Notes under the pieces: generated by a model | Databases searched by the model: none | What the model was told of the DNA's origin: nothing | What the model saw: only the letters and a program-made list of their open reading frames with translations | Position numbers and translations under genes: made by a program | Part shown: piece after piece, positions 1 through 7,100 of the stretch | How the letters are laid out: every line of letters starts with the position of its first letter | Position numbering within the stretch: position 1 is the stretch's first letter | Origin: Nostoc sp. UCD121 | Lineage (GTDB): Bacteria > Cyanobacteriota > Cyanobacteriia > Cyanobacteriales > Nostocaceae | Length of the DNA stretch: 45,428 nt | Direction: 5' to 3' | NCBI RefSeq assembly: GCF_014222285.1 | Contig: NZ_JACKZS010000037.1 | Coordinates: forward strand, 1 to 45,428

Positions 1-110
1 CAAAGACGCTCGATAGCGCAGCGTAAAGCCTGCGGCATGGCTTCGCTTAGAGCGACGCAGGAGCGTCTGACTCGCTACCGCTTCGCTATCGGATTGCCAT
101 ATCATGTCCA
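1..110. repeat. GC-rich dispersed intergenic repeat, left edge of window
   Basis: This GC-rich stretch is full of short inverted words (for example GACGCTC near position 6 and GAGCGTC near 61; GATAGCG near 12 and CGCTATC near 82). It contrasts with the AT-rich sequence that follows. It resembles the palindromic spacer repeats common in Nostoc-type genomes. No gene is seen before argJ ends at 158. Confidence 0.5.
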
Positions 111-157
111 AATAATTAGTTATGGTTGTCTCAACCTAGTAAATAGACGTGAGCCGT

Positions 158-1399
158 TTAGGTAGTGTATTCGGCGTTAATCCTCACGTAGTCGTAACTC
201 AAATCACAACCCCAAGCTTTACCCACACCATAACCATTGCCAACATTAACGGAGATTAACACCGTATCCTCTTGGAGATAAGCACCTGTCGCTGCTTTTT
301 TCAAATAAGCACTCGCTGCTGCACGATCAAAAGTTAAGGGTTGCCCGTTTTCTAACATTAAGAAATTCCCTAACTTAATTTGCAGGTTTTCTTGCTCAAA
401 GGGTATACCTGCACGTCCGGCGGCGGCGGCGATACGTCCCCAGTTGGGATCTCGTCCAAAGATTGCAGATTTAACTAAGGATGAACCAGCGATGGTTTTG
501 GCTATTTGTCGGGCTGAAATTTCATCATGGGCTCCTGTTACTTCCACTTCTATTAGACAAGTTGCGCCTTCACCATCACGAGCGATCGCTTTGGCTAAAT
601 GCTGACAAACTGCTGTTAACATCGCCTCTAATTTCTCTGCCTCTGCGCCCCATTCTATAATTGCTGGAGTGCGAGATTGACCATTTGCCAAGGCAATTAA
701 GCTGTCGTTGGTGCTGGTATCGCCATCCACGGTAATGGAATTGAAGCTTCTATCAGCCGCCCTTGCTAACATTTGCTGCCAAAGGGCTGGCGAAACCACA
801 GCATCACAAGTAACAAATGCCAACATGGTTGCCATGTTGGGGTGAATCATGCCGGAACCTTTGGCAATACCACCAATTCGTACTGGGCGTTCACCTACAG
901 TTGTCTCTAAAGCAATAGATTTTGTTACCAAGTCTGTAGTGATAATCGCCCCAGCTGCGGCATCTGAACCTGTTGCTGATAGTGCTGCTACTACCTTGGG
1001 AATTCCGCTTCGCAAAGCATCCATCTTAATTCTTTGACCAATCACGCCAGTGGAAGCCAATAAGACAGATTCAGACGAGATGTTTAATGCGTTAGCTATT
1101 GCCAGAGAAGACTCTAAGGTATCAAGGTAGCCTTGATTACCTGTAGCGGCATTTGCTTGTCCAGCGTTGCAAAGGATGGCACGAGCGCTAGGTTTGGCTA
1201 GCAAGCGTTGGCGACAATATTCGACACAGGCAGCTTTAACTTGACTGGTGGTGAATACACCAGCTGCGATCGCTTCCACCTCTGAGAATATCAAAGCTAA
1301 ATCTGGCAACCCCGAAGGTTTCAACCCTGCGGTTATTCCCGCCGCCTGATACCCCCTTGGTGCTGTGACACCACCTGTAATTTTTTGCCAATCTGCCAT
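158..1399 (-). CDS. argJ: Bifunctional glutamate N-acetyltransferase / amino-acid N-acetyltransferase (ArgJ)
   Basis: ArgJ works in arginine biosynthesis. It moves the acetyl group from N-acetylornithine to glutamate (cyclic pathway), and the bifunctional form also makes N-acetylglutamate from acetyl-CoA. The 413-residue length is normal for the family. The self-cleavage site is visible as KGSGMIHPNMATML at about residues 180-193, with Thr191 as the expected nucleophile that becomes the N-terminus of the beta chain. Other family signatures are the N-terminal GGVTAPRGYQAAGI, CNAGQANAATG near 77, STGVIG near 116, the GDTSTNDS motif and the C-terminal GCDLSYDYVRINAEYTT. The start is the ATG at 1399. 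The gene is monocistronic as far as can be seen, with a 764-bp spacer upstream. Nothing looks damaged; cytosolic. Confidence 0.97.
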   Translation of the reverse strand: MADWQKITGGVTAPRGYQAAGITAGLKPSGLPDLALIFSEVEAIAAGVFTTSQVKAACVEYCRQRLLAKPSARAILCNAGQANAATGNQGYLDTLESSLAIANALNISSESVLLASTGVIGQRIKMDALRSGIPKVVAALSATGSDAAAGAIITTDLVTKSIALETTVGERPVRIGGIAKGSGMIHPNMATMLAFVTCDAVVSPALWQQMLARAADRSFNSITVDGDTSTNDSLIALANGQSRTPAIIEWGAEAEKLEAMLTAVCQHLAKAIARDGEGATCLIEVEVTGAHDEISARQIAKTIAGSSLVKSAIFGRDPNWGRIAAAAGRAGIPFEQENLQIKLGNFLMLENGQPLTFDRAAASAYLKKAATGAYLQEDTVLISVNVGNGYGVGKAWGCDLSYDYVRINAEYTT

Positions 1400-1626
1400 T
1401 ATTCTTCCTTATAACTACCAGGTTGGATAAGTCAATTTGTGCTTTACAAAAGTGCGAAGAGATGCGATTAATCGCGTCTGTACAAGAGTTATGAGTTTCT
1501 CCTCAGTTCCCTTGCTCCCCAATTTCCAGTGACTATTATGAGTTTATTTGCTGATGGCAATAATAATGCACCAGTTGGCAATTAGCATAATTGTTTTACC
1601 TTTCTTATGACGAAAGACAAATTATG

Positions 1627-1689
1627 AAAAAAGAGAGCAACTTCGGTCGCTCTCAAGATCATTAATGTGTATCTTTTAGTCACAGTATA
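1627..1689 (-). ncRNA. Candidate small RNA / terminator unit 1 (tandem pair)
   Basis: Read on the minus strand, a TATACT -10-like hexamer (1684-1689) is followed about 50 nt later by a hairpin with GAGAGC/GCTCTC arms (1633-1638 and 1649-1654) and a run of six U (1627-1632), a textbook intrinsic terminator. A homologous unit lies at 1779-1841, 152 bp away, with the same parts at the same spacing. No protein-coding frame is present. It could be a short sRNA or a stand-alone terminator. No clear -35 was found. Confidence 0.4.
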
Positions 1690-1778
1690 TTTTTGATTAT
1701 TTAAGAGTTAATACTTATTGATTAAGATTTATTCTAAAATTTTAATGAAAATGCTCCGTAAATACCACAAAATTAGAT

Positions 1779-1841
1779 AAAAAAGAGAGCTACTTAGGCA
1801 GCTCTCCAGATCATCAGGGTGCATCTACTTACCACACTATA
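1779..1841 (-). ncRNA. Candidate small RNA / terminator unit 2 (tandem pair)
   Basis: This is the second copy of the unit at 1627-1689. On the minus strand it has TATAGT (1836-1841), then about 30 nt, then a GAGAGCT/AGCTCTC hairpin (1785-1791 and 1800-1806) and six U (1779-1784). The two copies agree across their whole length, with changes in the loop. The shared -10-like box suggests an independent transcript of about 50 nt rather than read-through termination of gatB, which ends over 300 bp upstream. Confidence 0.4.
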
Positions 1842-1914
1842 TCATTTTAGGTATGCGGGTAGTCACCAGTTTTTGTATGAAGATTTTATGAAGAAATACC
1901 GAGAAAATACTTAC

Positions 1915-2023
1915 CCTGGATTTCTTACAAGTGAGAAATCCAGGAGTGTGGGAGGTGTGGGAGGATGAGGAAAAAATCTGACCCCGCACACTCCCCTGCC
2001 TACAGTATCGTGAGAAATCCGGG
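1915..2023. repeat. Dispersed inverted-repeat element, copy 1
   Basis: The left end is an 11-bp perfect inverted repeat, CCTGGATTTCT (1915-1925) with AGAAATCCAGG (1934-1944). Positions 1987-2023 match positions 12217-12253 exactly in reverse complement (37 of 37 bases by eye). Positions 1943-1965 also match 12246-12268 directly. The element therefore carries the same module in both orientations, like a non-coding palindromic mobile repeat. Confidence 0.65.
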
Positions 2024-2098
2024 TTACTTACTTTATTTATGGGAAATTGGAAACAGACAAGGCAGAAGCTTATTCAATAATTTCTCATTTGTATATTT

Positions 2099-2126
2099 GT
2101 AGGGGCGCAAGACCTTGCGCCCCTAC
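2099..2126. repeat. 28-bp near-perfect palindrome (GTAGGGGC type)
   Basis: The arms GTAGGGGCGCAAG and CTTGCGCCCCTAC flank a 2-nt centre. It lies 37 bp beyond the gatB stop and could act as a 3'-end hairpin for gatB, although no U-run follows. The palindrome at 6823-6850 shares the outer GTAGGGGC/GCCCCTAC arms. Confidence 0.7.
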
Positions 2127-2163
2127 CCAAACGCAGGGATGAGATGTTTTTTACTGTAAGTCC

Positions 2164-3639
2164 CTAAGCATTCAGTTTCTTTTCTACCAATTCGTTAGTC
2201 AGCTTAGGATCAGCTCGTTTGGCTGTTTTTTTGAGAACTTGTCCAACAAAGAAGCCTTTAAGGTTGGTGTTACCGTTGCGATACTTTTCTAGTTCTTTGG
2301 GATTGGCGGCTATGACTTCATCAACGATAGGTTCTAGTACGCTAGGATCGGTGATTAACTCTTGACCTGCAAAAGCTTTTTCAGGAGAAATGCCATTGAG
2401 CAAATCTGGTAACTTTTCTTTAGCTTGAGCATTGCTAATTTTGCCCGTTTCAATGCGAGTGATGATCTCAGCTAAATTGGTAGGAGTCAGCCCGATTTGA
2501 GTAATACTAAGTTTTTGCTTATTAAGGTAGGCGGCGATATCTTGAGTAATCCAGTTTGCAGCAGCTTTGGCATTTGCTCCAGAGGCGATCGCAGTTTCAA
2601 AATATTCCGCTATTGAACGATCTTCTGTCAACACCCGCGCATCGTAAGCCGAAAGTCCCAACTCACTTTCATAATGATGGCGTTTTTGGGCTGGTAATTC
2701 TGGTAATTCGCTGCGCCACTTCTCTAATTCTGAATCCGTCACCTCAATTGGTGCTAAATCTGGTTCCGGGAAGTAGCGATAATCGCTCGAACCTTCCTTT
2801 ACCCGCATACTACTTGTACGTTGAGCGCCTTCTTCCCATAGCCGAGTTTCTTGAATGATGCGATCGCCTGCTTCGATGGCGGCGATTTGGCGCTCAATTT
2901 CGTAGTCAATCGCTCGTTGAATGGCGCTGAAGGAGTTCATGTTTTTAATTTCTACCTTGGTGCCAAATTCCTCCCGTCCCACTGGACGCACAGAGATGTT
3001 GACATCGCAGCGCAGAGATCCTTCTTGCATATTCCCATCGCTCACACCGAGATAGCGGACAATCCGGCGCAACTCTTCGGCATATTCAGCAGCTTCTAAT
3101 CCAGAACGCAAATCAGGCTCCGAGACAATTTCGACTAACGGTATACCTGCGCGATTGTAGTCTACCAGAGAATAGGAAGAACCGGAAAGGCGATCGCTGC
3201 CGGCGTGTACCAATTTTCCTGCATCTTCTTCCATGTGCAGACGTGTGATACCAATGCGTTTACGGCTGGGATTGCCCTCAGCATCTACTAACTCAATTTC
3301 TAACCAACCATGTTCTGCGATCGGTAGATCGTATTGAGAAATTTGGTAATTTTTGGGTAAGTCAGGATAAAAATACTGTTTCCGGTCAAACTTACTATAT
3401 CTAGCAATTTGACAATTCAGTGCCAAACCAGTTTTGACAGCGTATTCTAATACTTTTTCATTGAGTACAGGTAAAACCCCAGGTAAACCCATACAAACCG
3501 GGTCAATGTTAGTATTTGGGTCAGCGCCAAATGCCGTAGAGCTATTAGAGAAAATTTTGGTCTTAGTACTCAACTGACAATGGGTTTCTAGACCAATAAT
3601 CGCTTCATACTCAGTTTTTACAGTTGTAGCAGTCGTCAT
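2164..3639 (-). CDS. gatB: Aspartyl/glutamyl-tRNA(Asn/Gln) amidotransferase subunit B
   Basis: GatB is the kinase/tRNA-binding subunit of GatCAB, which converts Glu-tRNA(Gln), and where relevant Asp-tRNA(Asn), to the amidated form. Cyanobacteria lack glutaminyl-tRNA synthetase and need it. The 491-residue length is normal. Visible signatures are GLETHCQLSTKTKIFS near the N-terminus, DRKQYFYPDLPKNYQISQYD at about 105-124, DYNRAGIPLVEIVSEPDLRS at about 160-179, and the C-terminal YqeY/GatB domain ending KADPKLTNELVEKKLNA-like. The start is the ATG at 3639. gatA and gatC are not adjacent, as is usual in cyanobacteria. No damage seen. Confidence 0.97.
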   Translation of the reverse strand: MTTATTVKTEYEAIIGLETHCQLSTKTKIFSNSSTAFGADPNTNIDPVCMGLPGVLPVLNEKVLEYAVKTGLALNCQIARYSKFDRKQYFYPDLPKNYQISQYDLPIAEHGWLEIELVDAEGNPSRKRIGITRLHMEEDAGKLVHAGSDRLSGSSYSLVDYNRAGIPLVEIVSEPDLRSGLEAAEYAEELRRIVRYLGVSDGNMQEGSLRCDVNISVRPVGREEFGTKVEIKNMNSFSAIQRAIDYEIERQIAAIEAGDRIIQETRLWEEGAQRTSSMRVKEGSSDYRYFPEPDLAPIEVTDSELEKWRSELPELPAQKRHHYESELGLSAYDARVLTEDRSIAEYFETAIASGANAKAAANWITQDIAAYLNKQKLSITQIGLTPTNLAEIITRIETGKISNAQAKEKLPDLLNGISPEKAFAGQELITDPSVLEPIVDEVIAANPKELEKYRNGNTNLKGFFVGQVLKKTAKRADPKLTNELVEKKLNA

Positions 3640-4073
3640 AATATCACTAATTTCGGCATAATCCTTGTAGTGGTACTATTGTAGCGGCGTATGAGTTGCG
3701 CTGAAGACGGTTATTTGGGTGAGTAATGCTTACCCTGATGATCTCAAATTAGCAAATTATCTTCAGAGTGTAGAAATTGACGTGATTAACTTTAACAATA
3801 TTCGTATTTTTAACTGGTAGTAAAACATAAAATTTCACCACATACCTATTCCCTCAACCTATAGTAGTCCGCTCAATGTGGTAAATATGCACACGACTAG
3901 CTTCCCTTAAAAAGCTAGTTATAATTCCCTTCTTTTTAAGAAATAAGGGTTAGGAACCATAAAGCCTTTATAATTCAAAGCGTAATTAATTAATTAAATA
4001 ATTATTAAAAATATATGCACTCTTTACTTAATACCTGAAACTATTTAATAATAAATCAAACTATTAAATAAAC

Positions 4074-4100
4074 TTAGCACTCAAGGTTTGTTAGTGCTAA
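4074..4100 (+). promoter_or_regulatory. CIRCE-type HrcA operator, copy 1
   Basis: The sequence is TTAGCACTC-N9-TAGTGCTAA. The CIRCE consensus bound by the heat-shock repressor HrcA is TTAGCACTC-N9-GAGTGCTAA, so only one arm base differs and the 9-nt spacer is exact. It ends one base before the -35 box of the promoter serving the gene at 4290. Confidence 0.75.
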
Positions 4101-4128
4101 TTTACAACTGAACTATAAGACCTATAAT
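4101..4128 (+). promoter_or_regulatory. Sigma-70-type promoter between two CIRCE operators
   Basis: TTTACA (4101-4106, one base from TTGACA), a 16-bp spacer, and a consensus TATAAT (4123-4128). Transcription would start at about 4135, inside the second CIRCE copy, leaving a leader of about 155 nt before the ATG at 4290. Both operators touch the promoter elements, an arrangement expected to give tight HrcA repression. Confidence 0.7.
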
Positions 4129-4155
4129 TTAGCACTCAAAGCTAGCTAGTGCTAA
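4129..4155 (+). promoter_or_regulatory. CIRCE-type HrcA operator, copy 2
   Basis: TTAGCACTC-N9-TAGTGCTAA, with the same single departure from consensus as copy 1 but a different 9-nt spacer. It starts 55 bp after copy 1. The downstream flanks of the two copies are also alike (both end in a CCTAT word), so a 55-bp unit was probably duplicated. It overlaps the expected transcription start. Confidence 0.75.
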
Positions 4156-4289
4156 ATTTTAATTGGACTTTAACACCTATGGCATAAACCAAAAGTCTAC
4201 TTTTTATAGATGCCTAAGTTAGGTTATAAGGATTATAATATAAAAAAAGTAAAGCTTCCTGCAAGTAATTTATAACTCGGAGTACTAGC

Positions 4290-4640
4290 ATGAAATACAC
4301 TTTTGATATTGTCGGAGTATCTCCACTTTTGCACTTTTTTAATCACCAACAGCAAAATGAGCAAAAACCACCCCAACAAGGTGTGGAATACTTGGGGATG
4401 TATACGTGTACACTAGATACCTTTCTAGAATCGGTAGAATCCGTTCCACCCAAGTGGGGTTGGAATCTAGATCAAGTTGTAGATACCGTGATTCAGTTTT
4501 GGCTGAACAACTCAGATAGTATTAGTTATTGGAAAGTACGTTTAAGTAATGCTGGTAAAGATAACTTACTAGTCGCAAGATTAGCGGATATAAACGCCTT
4601 ACAAGCTGAATTTGAATCCCTACTAGATAAGAAGTGGTGA
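4290..4640 (+). CDS. Conserved-looking hypothetical protein under a CIRCE-flanked promoter
   Basis: A 116-residue, probably cytosolic protein that I do not recognise. It has no signal peptide or membrane segment. A Pro/Gln-rich stretch near residues 20-32 (HQQQNEQKPPQQG) separates the start from a mixed alpha/beta body with several Trp residues. The ATG is preceded by GGAG 12 nt upstream, a fair ribosome-binding site. The two upstream CIRCE operators suggest heat-shock or HrcA control, normally a feature of groESL; the protein itself shows no chaperone signature. It stands alone: gatB is divergent and the next gene is convergent. Function unknown. Confidence 0.8.
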   Translation: MKYTFDIVGVSPLLHFFNHQQQNEQKPPQQGVEYLGMYTCTLDTFLESVESVPPKWGWNLDQVVDTVIQFWLNNSDSISYWKVRLSNAGKDNLLVARLADINALQAEFESLLDKKW

Positions 4641-4654
4641 ATAGATAGCTAGAG

Positions 4655-4752
4655 ATAGGACTCATATTTGATTTTTGAAAAACTCAGTGCTACTCAAAAA
4701 TCCTTCTTTCCTCTTGCTTTTTGACTGTCAACGCAAGTAAGTATGGCTGCGC
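4655..4752 (-). repeat. Dispersed intergenic repeat, copy A (inverted relative to B and C)
   Basis: The reverse complement of this stretch aligns along its whole length with 28409-28505 and with 31578-31661. Shared words include CAAAAATCAAATATGAGTCC, and CATACTTACTTGCG is shared with copy B. No coding frame is conserved. All three copies lie within about 420 bp of a gene 3' end, in spacers. Confidence 0.7.
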
Positions 4753-4810
4753 TAACAAAAATCAAACCGGATTGCTAGAGGGGTAGAAATTACTGCGCTT
4801 CCAAGCAAAA

Positions 4811-5821
4811 TCAATGATTTTCTCTGTTATTTTGGTTTTCAAGTATTTTGAGAATTTTGAGATATAGATTTTCTACTCTTTTGGTCTGAACTTCACCAAA
4901 TGATGCATAGTGGCTTAAGCTAGGAGCGCCATTTACTTCAAGGATTGTATAATCTACTATTGGTGAGGTTATATCACTAGCAAGAATGTCCACACCTGCT
5001 AATCTCAGTTGCATATCTTTTGTAATACTTACTGCGAGTTTTTGAAAATCAGGATGAATGCTTTCTGTAAAGTCTACTGCCTCGCCTCCAGTCGATAAAT
5101 TTGCGTTGTCTAAAAGATATACAATATTATTTTTATGTATCACACTACTAAAATTTAGCTTCCGCCTTCGCAAGTTTTTTTTAATTCTGTAATCTTCAAA
5201 ATCTATAATTTCTTTTCTACCATTTTTGATAAAACTTTCCTGTTTCTGTTGCATAAGTTCTAAAACATTAGACTGACCATCCCCGGTTATAAATAGGGGA
5301 ATTCTTTGATATGCCGAAACTACTTCATCATCAAGTACTACAATTCTATAATCATTGCCACTATAAAATCGTTCTACAATAAAGCCTGAGACTTTTTGCA
5401 AGATTTTTTTGGCTATTTGATAATATTCTTGCTTATTATAAATCTTGGTAACAAATATTCCTTGACTAAGATTAATTGGCTTGACAATTACAGGAAATCC
5501 CAACTCCTTAGCATAATAGAATCCTTGATCTATATTTCTGATATTATCTATTTCTTCGCATAATTCTTCACTAAAAAATGTTTTTCCTTCGGTAACTTTG
5601 TAGCCAAAATCCTTCAAAAAAAAGCTGGAAACACTTTTATCTTTGGCTATTGCTGTTGAACCCGAAGAATTAATACTAAATCTGGTATTCCTAAAAAAAG
5701 TTTTATTCCCATTTTTAAAGGTAATCAGTCCCACAAAGGTGCATTCTGGATCTACTAAAACTACTGCTCCTATTTCCTCTGCTACTTTTTGAATGATTGA
5801 TGTTACAAATGGTGTTTCCAT
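4811..5821 (-). CDS. ATP-grasp ligase-like protein (cyanophycin synthetase / glutathione synthetase type)
   Basis: 336 residues. The central and C-terminal two thirds form an ATP-grasp domain, the fold that joins a carboxylate to an amine through an acyl-phosphate. Visible elements are GFPVIVKPINLSQGIFV (about 108-124, nucleotide-binding Lys), FIVERFYSGNDYRIVV (about 147-162), ITGDGQSNVLEL (about 178-189), STGGEAVDFT (about 244-253), and the Mg-binding end VDYTILEVNGAPSLSHY (about 288-304). The GDG and TGGEA motifs are closest to the ATP-grasp part of CphA, but there is no Mur-ligase half, so this is not cyanophycin synthetase itself. The substrate is unknown; a small peptide or amino-acid ligase is plausible. 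It starts at the ATG at 5821 without a clear Shine-Dalgarno. No neighbour helps to assign a pathway. Confidence 0.8.
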   Translation of the reverse strand: METPFVTSIIQKVAEEIGAVVLVDPECTFVGLITFKNGNKTFFRNTRFSINSSGSTAIAKDKSVSSFFLKDFGYKVTEGKTFFSEELCEEIDNIRNIDQGFYYAKELGFPVIVKPINLSQGIFVTKIYNKQEYYQIAKKILQKVSGFIVERFYSGNDYRIVVLDDEVVSAYQRIPLFITGDGQSNVLELMQQKQESFIKNGRKEIIDFEDYRIKKNLRRRKLNFSSVIHKNNIVYLLDNANLSTGGEAVDFTESIHPDFQKLAVSITKDMQLRLAGVDILASDITSPIVDYTILEVNGAPSLSHYASFGEVQTKRVENLYLKILKILENQNNRENH

Positions 5822-6204
5822 TATGAAAACTATAATTTTATCGGGGGAACATTAATATTCATTCTCAAATGAGCTTTTAATAGTCTCTTTTAAGACACTA
5901 GCATTAAGTTTACCACTGATACTGATTTTCCTTCTGCGTATGCAAACAAATCATGAAAACTCAATATTTGGTAAACCTTCTGCTTGAAGATTTTTTGATG
6001 CTGAAAACAGTTGCAAATTAAGGCTTTGAGATTCATAGCTACCTGAAAATTACAACTTAGTTGGTCTAAAATTTAGCGCTAAGTGTTGACAACTTATTAA
6101 TAATCGAATAACAAGGTGGCAGCAGCATAAAAAAAAGCGTTAGTGCATTCCTACCTAGAAACTAATTAACGCCCTTCATTAAACTTCATACGGATAACAT
6201 CATT
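5822..6204. other. Spacer with a hairpin followed by a minus-strand U-run
   Basis: This 383-bp divergent spacer holds no gene. At 6129-6172 the arms GCGTTA (6137-6142) and TAACGC (6167-6172) form a long-loop hairpin. On the minus strand it ends in at least seven U, like an intrinsic terminator facing away from any annotated gene. A 10-bp palindrome TTAGCGCTAA and a TTGACA (6086-6091) lie upstream of the gene at 6205 and may belong to its promoter. Confidence 0.4.
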
Positions 6205-6441
6205 ATGCCAGAAAATACGGTTAACCAAGCTTCTAAATCAGACAATCAGCCTATTGCTTATAAAGAACGCCTAAATTCTTGGGCGATCGCTCGTCAGCTT
6301 CCTAATACGCAACGGGAAATTGTTGCTCGCTTCCGCAGCCGTTCTGATGCCGATGGCTATATGCGACACCTTCCCCAGGAAATTCCAAATGCTTCTTATA
6401 TGGTTGTTTTTGATTGCCAACGCGAAGCATCTGTGATTTAA
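6205..6441 (+). CDS. Small hypothetical protein (78 aa)
   Basis: A 78-residue soluble protein that I cannot assign to a named family. The N-terminal 20 residues are polar and likely disordered. The rest reads as a compact alpha/beta unit: NSWAIARQLPNTQREIVARF, then RSRSDADGYMRHL, then a strand SYMVVFDC. That pattern, with a strand, a helix carrying 'DADGYMRHL' and a final strand, is what one sees in small cyanobacterial proteins of unknown role. A HIP1 site lies inside the frame, which supports residence in the chromosome. It has its own spacer on both sides, so it is probably monocistronic. Start at ATG 6205. Confidence 0.75.
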   Translation: MPENTVNQASKSDNQPIAYKERLNSWAIARQLPNTQREIVARFRSRSDADGYMRHLPQEIPNASYMVVFDCQREASVI

Positions 6442-6581
6442 AGTACAAATTTCGGCAATAGACCTATTTTGAAAATAGGGAACAGAGAAAGAAATTTTCG
6501 TTCTAGATTGTGTTCGCGTAGGGGGTGCTTTGTCCTTACTCTGTTCATTAGTATCTTTTTACATTCTTGTGGTGAAAAGGG

Positions 6582-6617
6582 AAGGGTTAAGGGGAAAATT
6601 CAATCCCTTTAACCCTT
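6582..6617. repeat. Inverted repeat AAGGGTTAAGGG...CCCTTTAACCCTT
   Basis: The arms are complementary except for one extra T. The same family of G-rich/C-rich stem appears at 33385-33455, and its right half appears at 13790-13841. Non-coding; probably a dispersed hairpin element, and it may serve as a 3' end for the gene at 6205. Confidence 0.55.
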
Positions 6618-6822
6618 GCTCTTAATCTCTTTTTGCCCTCTTTTGATGATTCTCGCCTACTTACTTAATTAGAAGCAGAAGTTATTAATTTTTTTTACGA
6701 TTATATTATATACAAATATATTACTAGAAATTACGTACTTTACAAAAGAGCTATGTTGTGGATTAACGTTAATACGTCGTTTCAGATTTATATTAATCAT
6801 TGATGGTAAATAGACCTGCATT

Positions 6823-6850
6823 GTAGGGGCAATTCATGAATTGCCCCTAC
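6823..6850. repeat. 28-bp perfect palindrome
   Basis: The half-site GTAGGGGCAATTCA is followed directly by its exact reverse complement. The outer eight bases of each arm match the palindrome at 2099-2126, so both belong to one repeat family with variable centres. Confidence 0.75.
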
Positions 6851-6869
6851 GACGGATCTAGTTTTTTAT

Positions 6870-6955
6870 GTAGGTTGAGTGGAGTGAAACGCAACCCAAC
6901 ATTACCACCTTATTTATGTTGGGTTACGCGATCGCTGCACCCAACCTACAAAACT
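6870..6955. repeat. Imperfect palindromic cyanobacterial repeat (TAGGTTG...CAACCTA)
   Basis: The outer words TAGGTTG (6872-6878) and CAACCTAC (6943-6950) and the inner pair CCCAACAT / ATGTTGGG form nested inverted repeats, with a HIP1 octamer in the right half. This 'CAACCCAAC' repeat is widespread in Nostocales spacers. Non-coding. The rest of the spacer 6442-7100 is AT-rich with nothing else recognised. Confidence 0.6.
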
Positions 6956-7100
6956 ACGGTTCTCACGGTTGACGAGGTTTATATACAAATATATTACTTA
7001 AAAAAATCCGTAATTGCCCCATTGCTATTGATATTTTAAATTACTTAAAAGTAAAGCTTAGTGTAATAAGCCCTGAAAGAAAGTGCTTGAGGGTTAATAA

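Noticed and set aside
1627..1841. Tandem units as NsiR1 copies
   Set aside because: NsiR1 arrays are described near hetF, which is not here, and I cannot verify sequence identity; kept as unnamed candidates.
2556..3099. Plus-strand frames inside gatB
   Set aside because: Antisense shadows of a highly conserved gene.
6823..6850. Perfect palindrome as a terminator
   Set aside because: No U-run on either side and no gene ending close by; it belongs to a repeat family.
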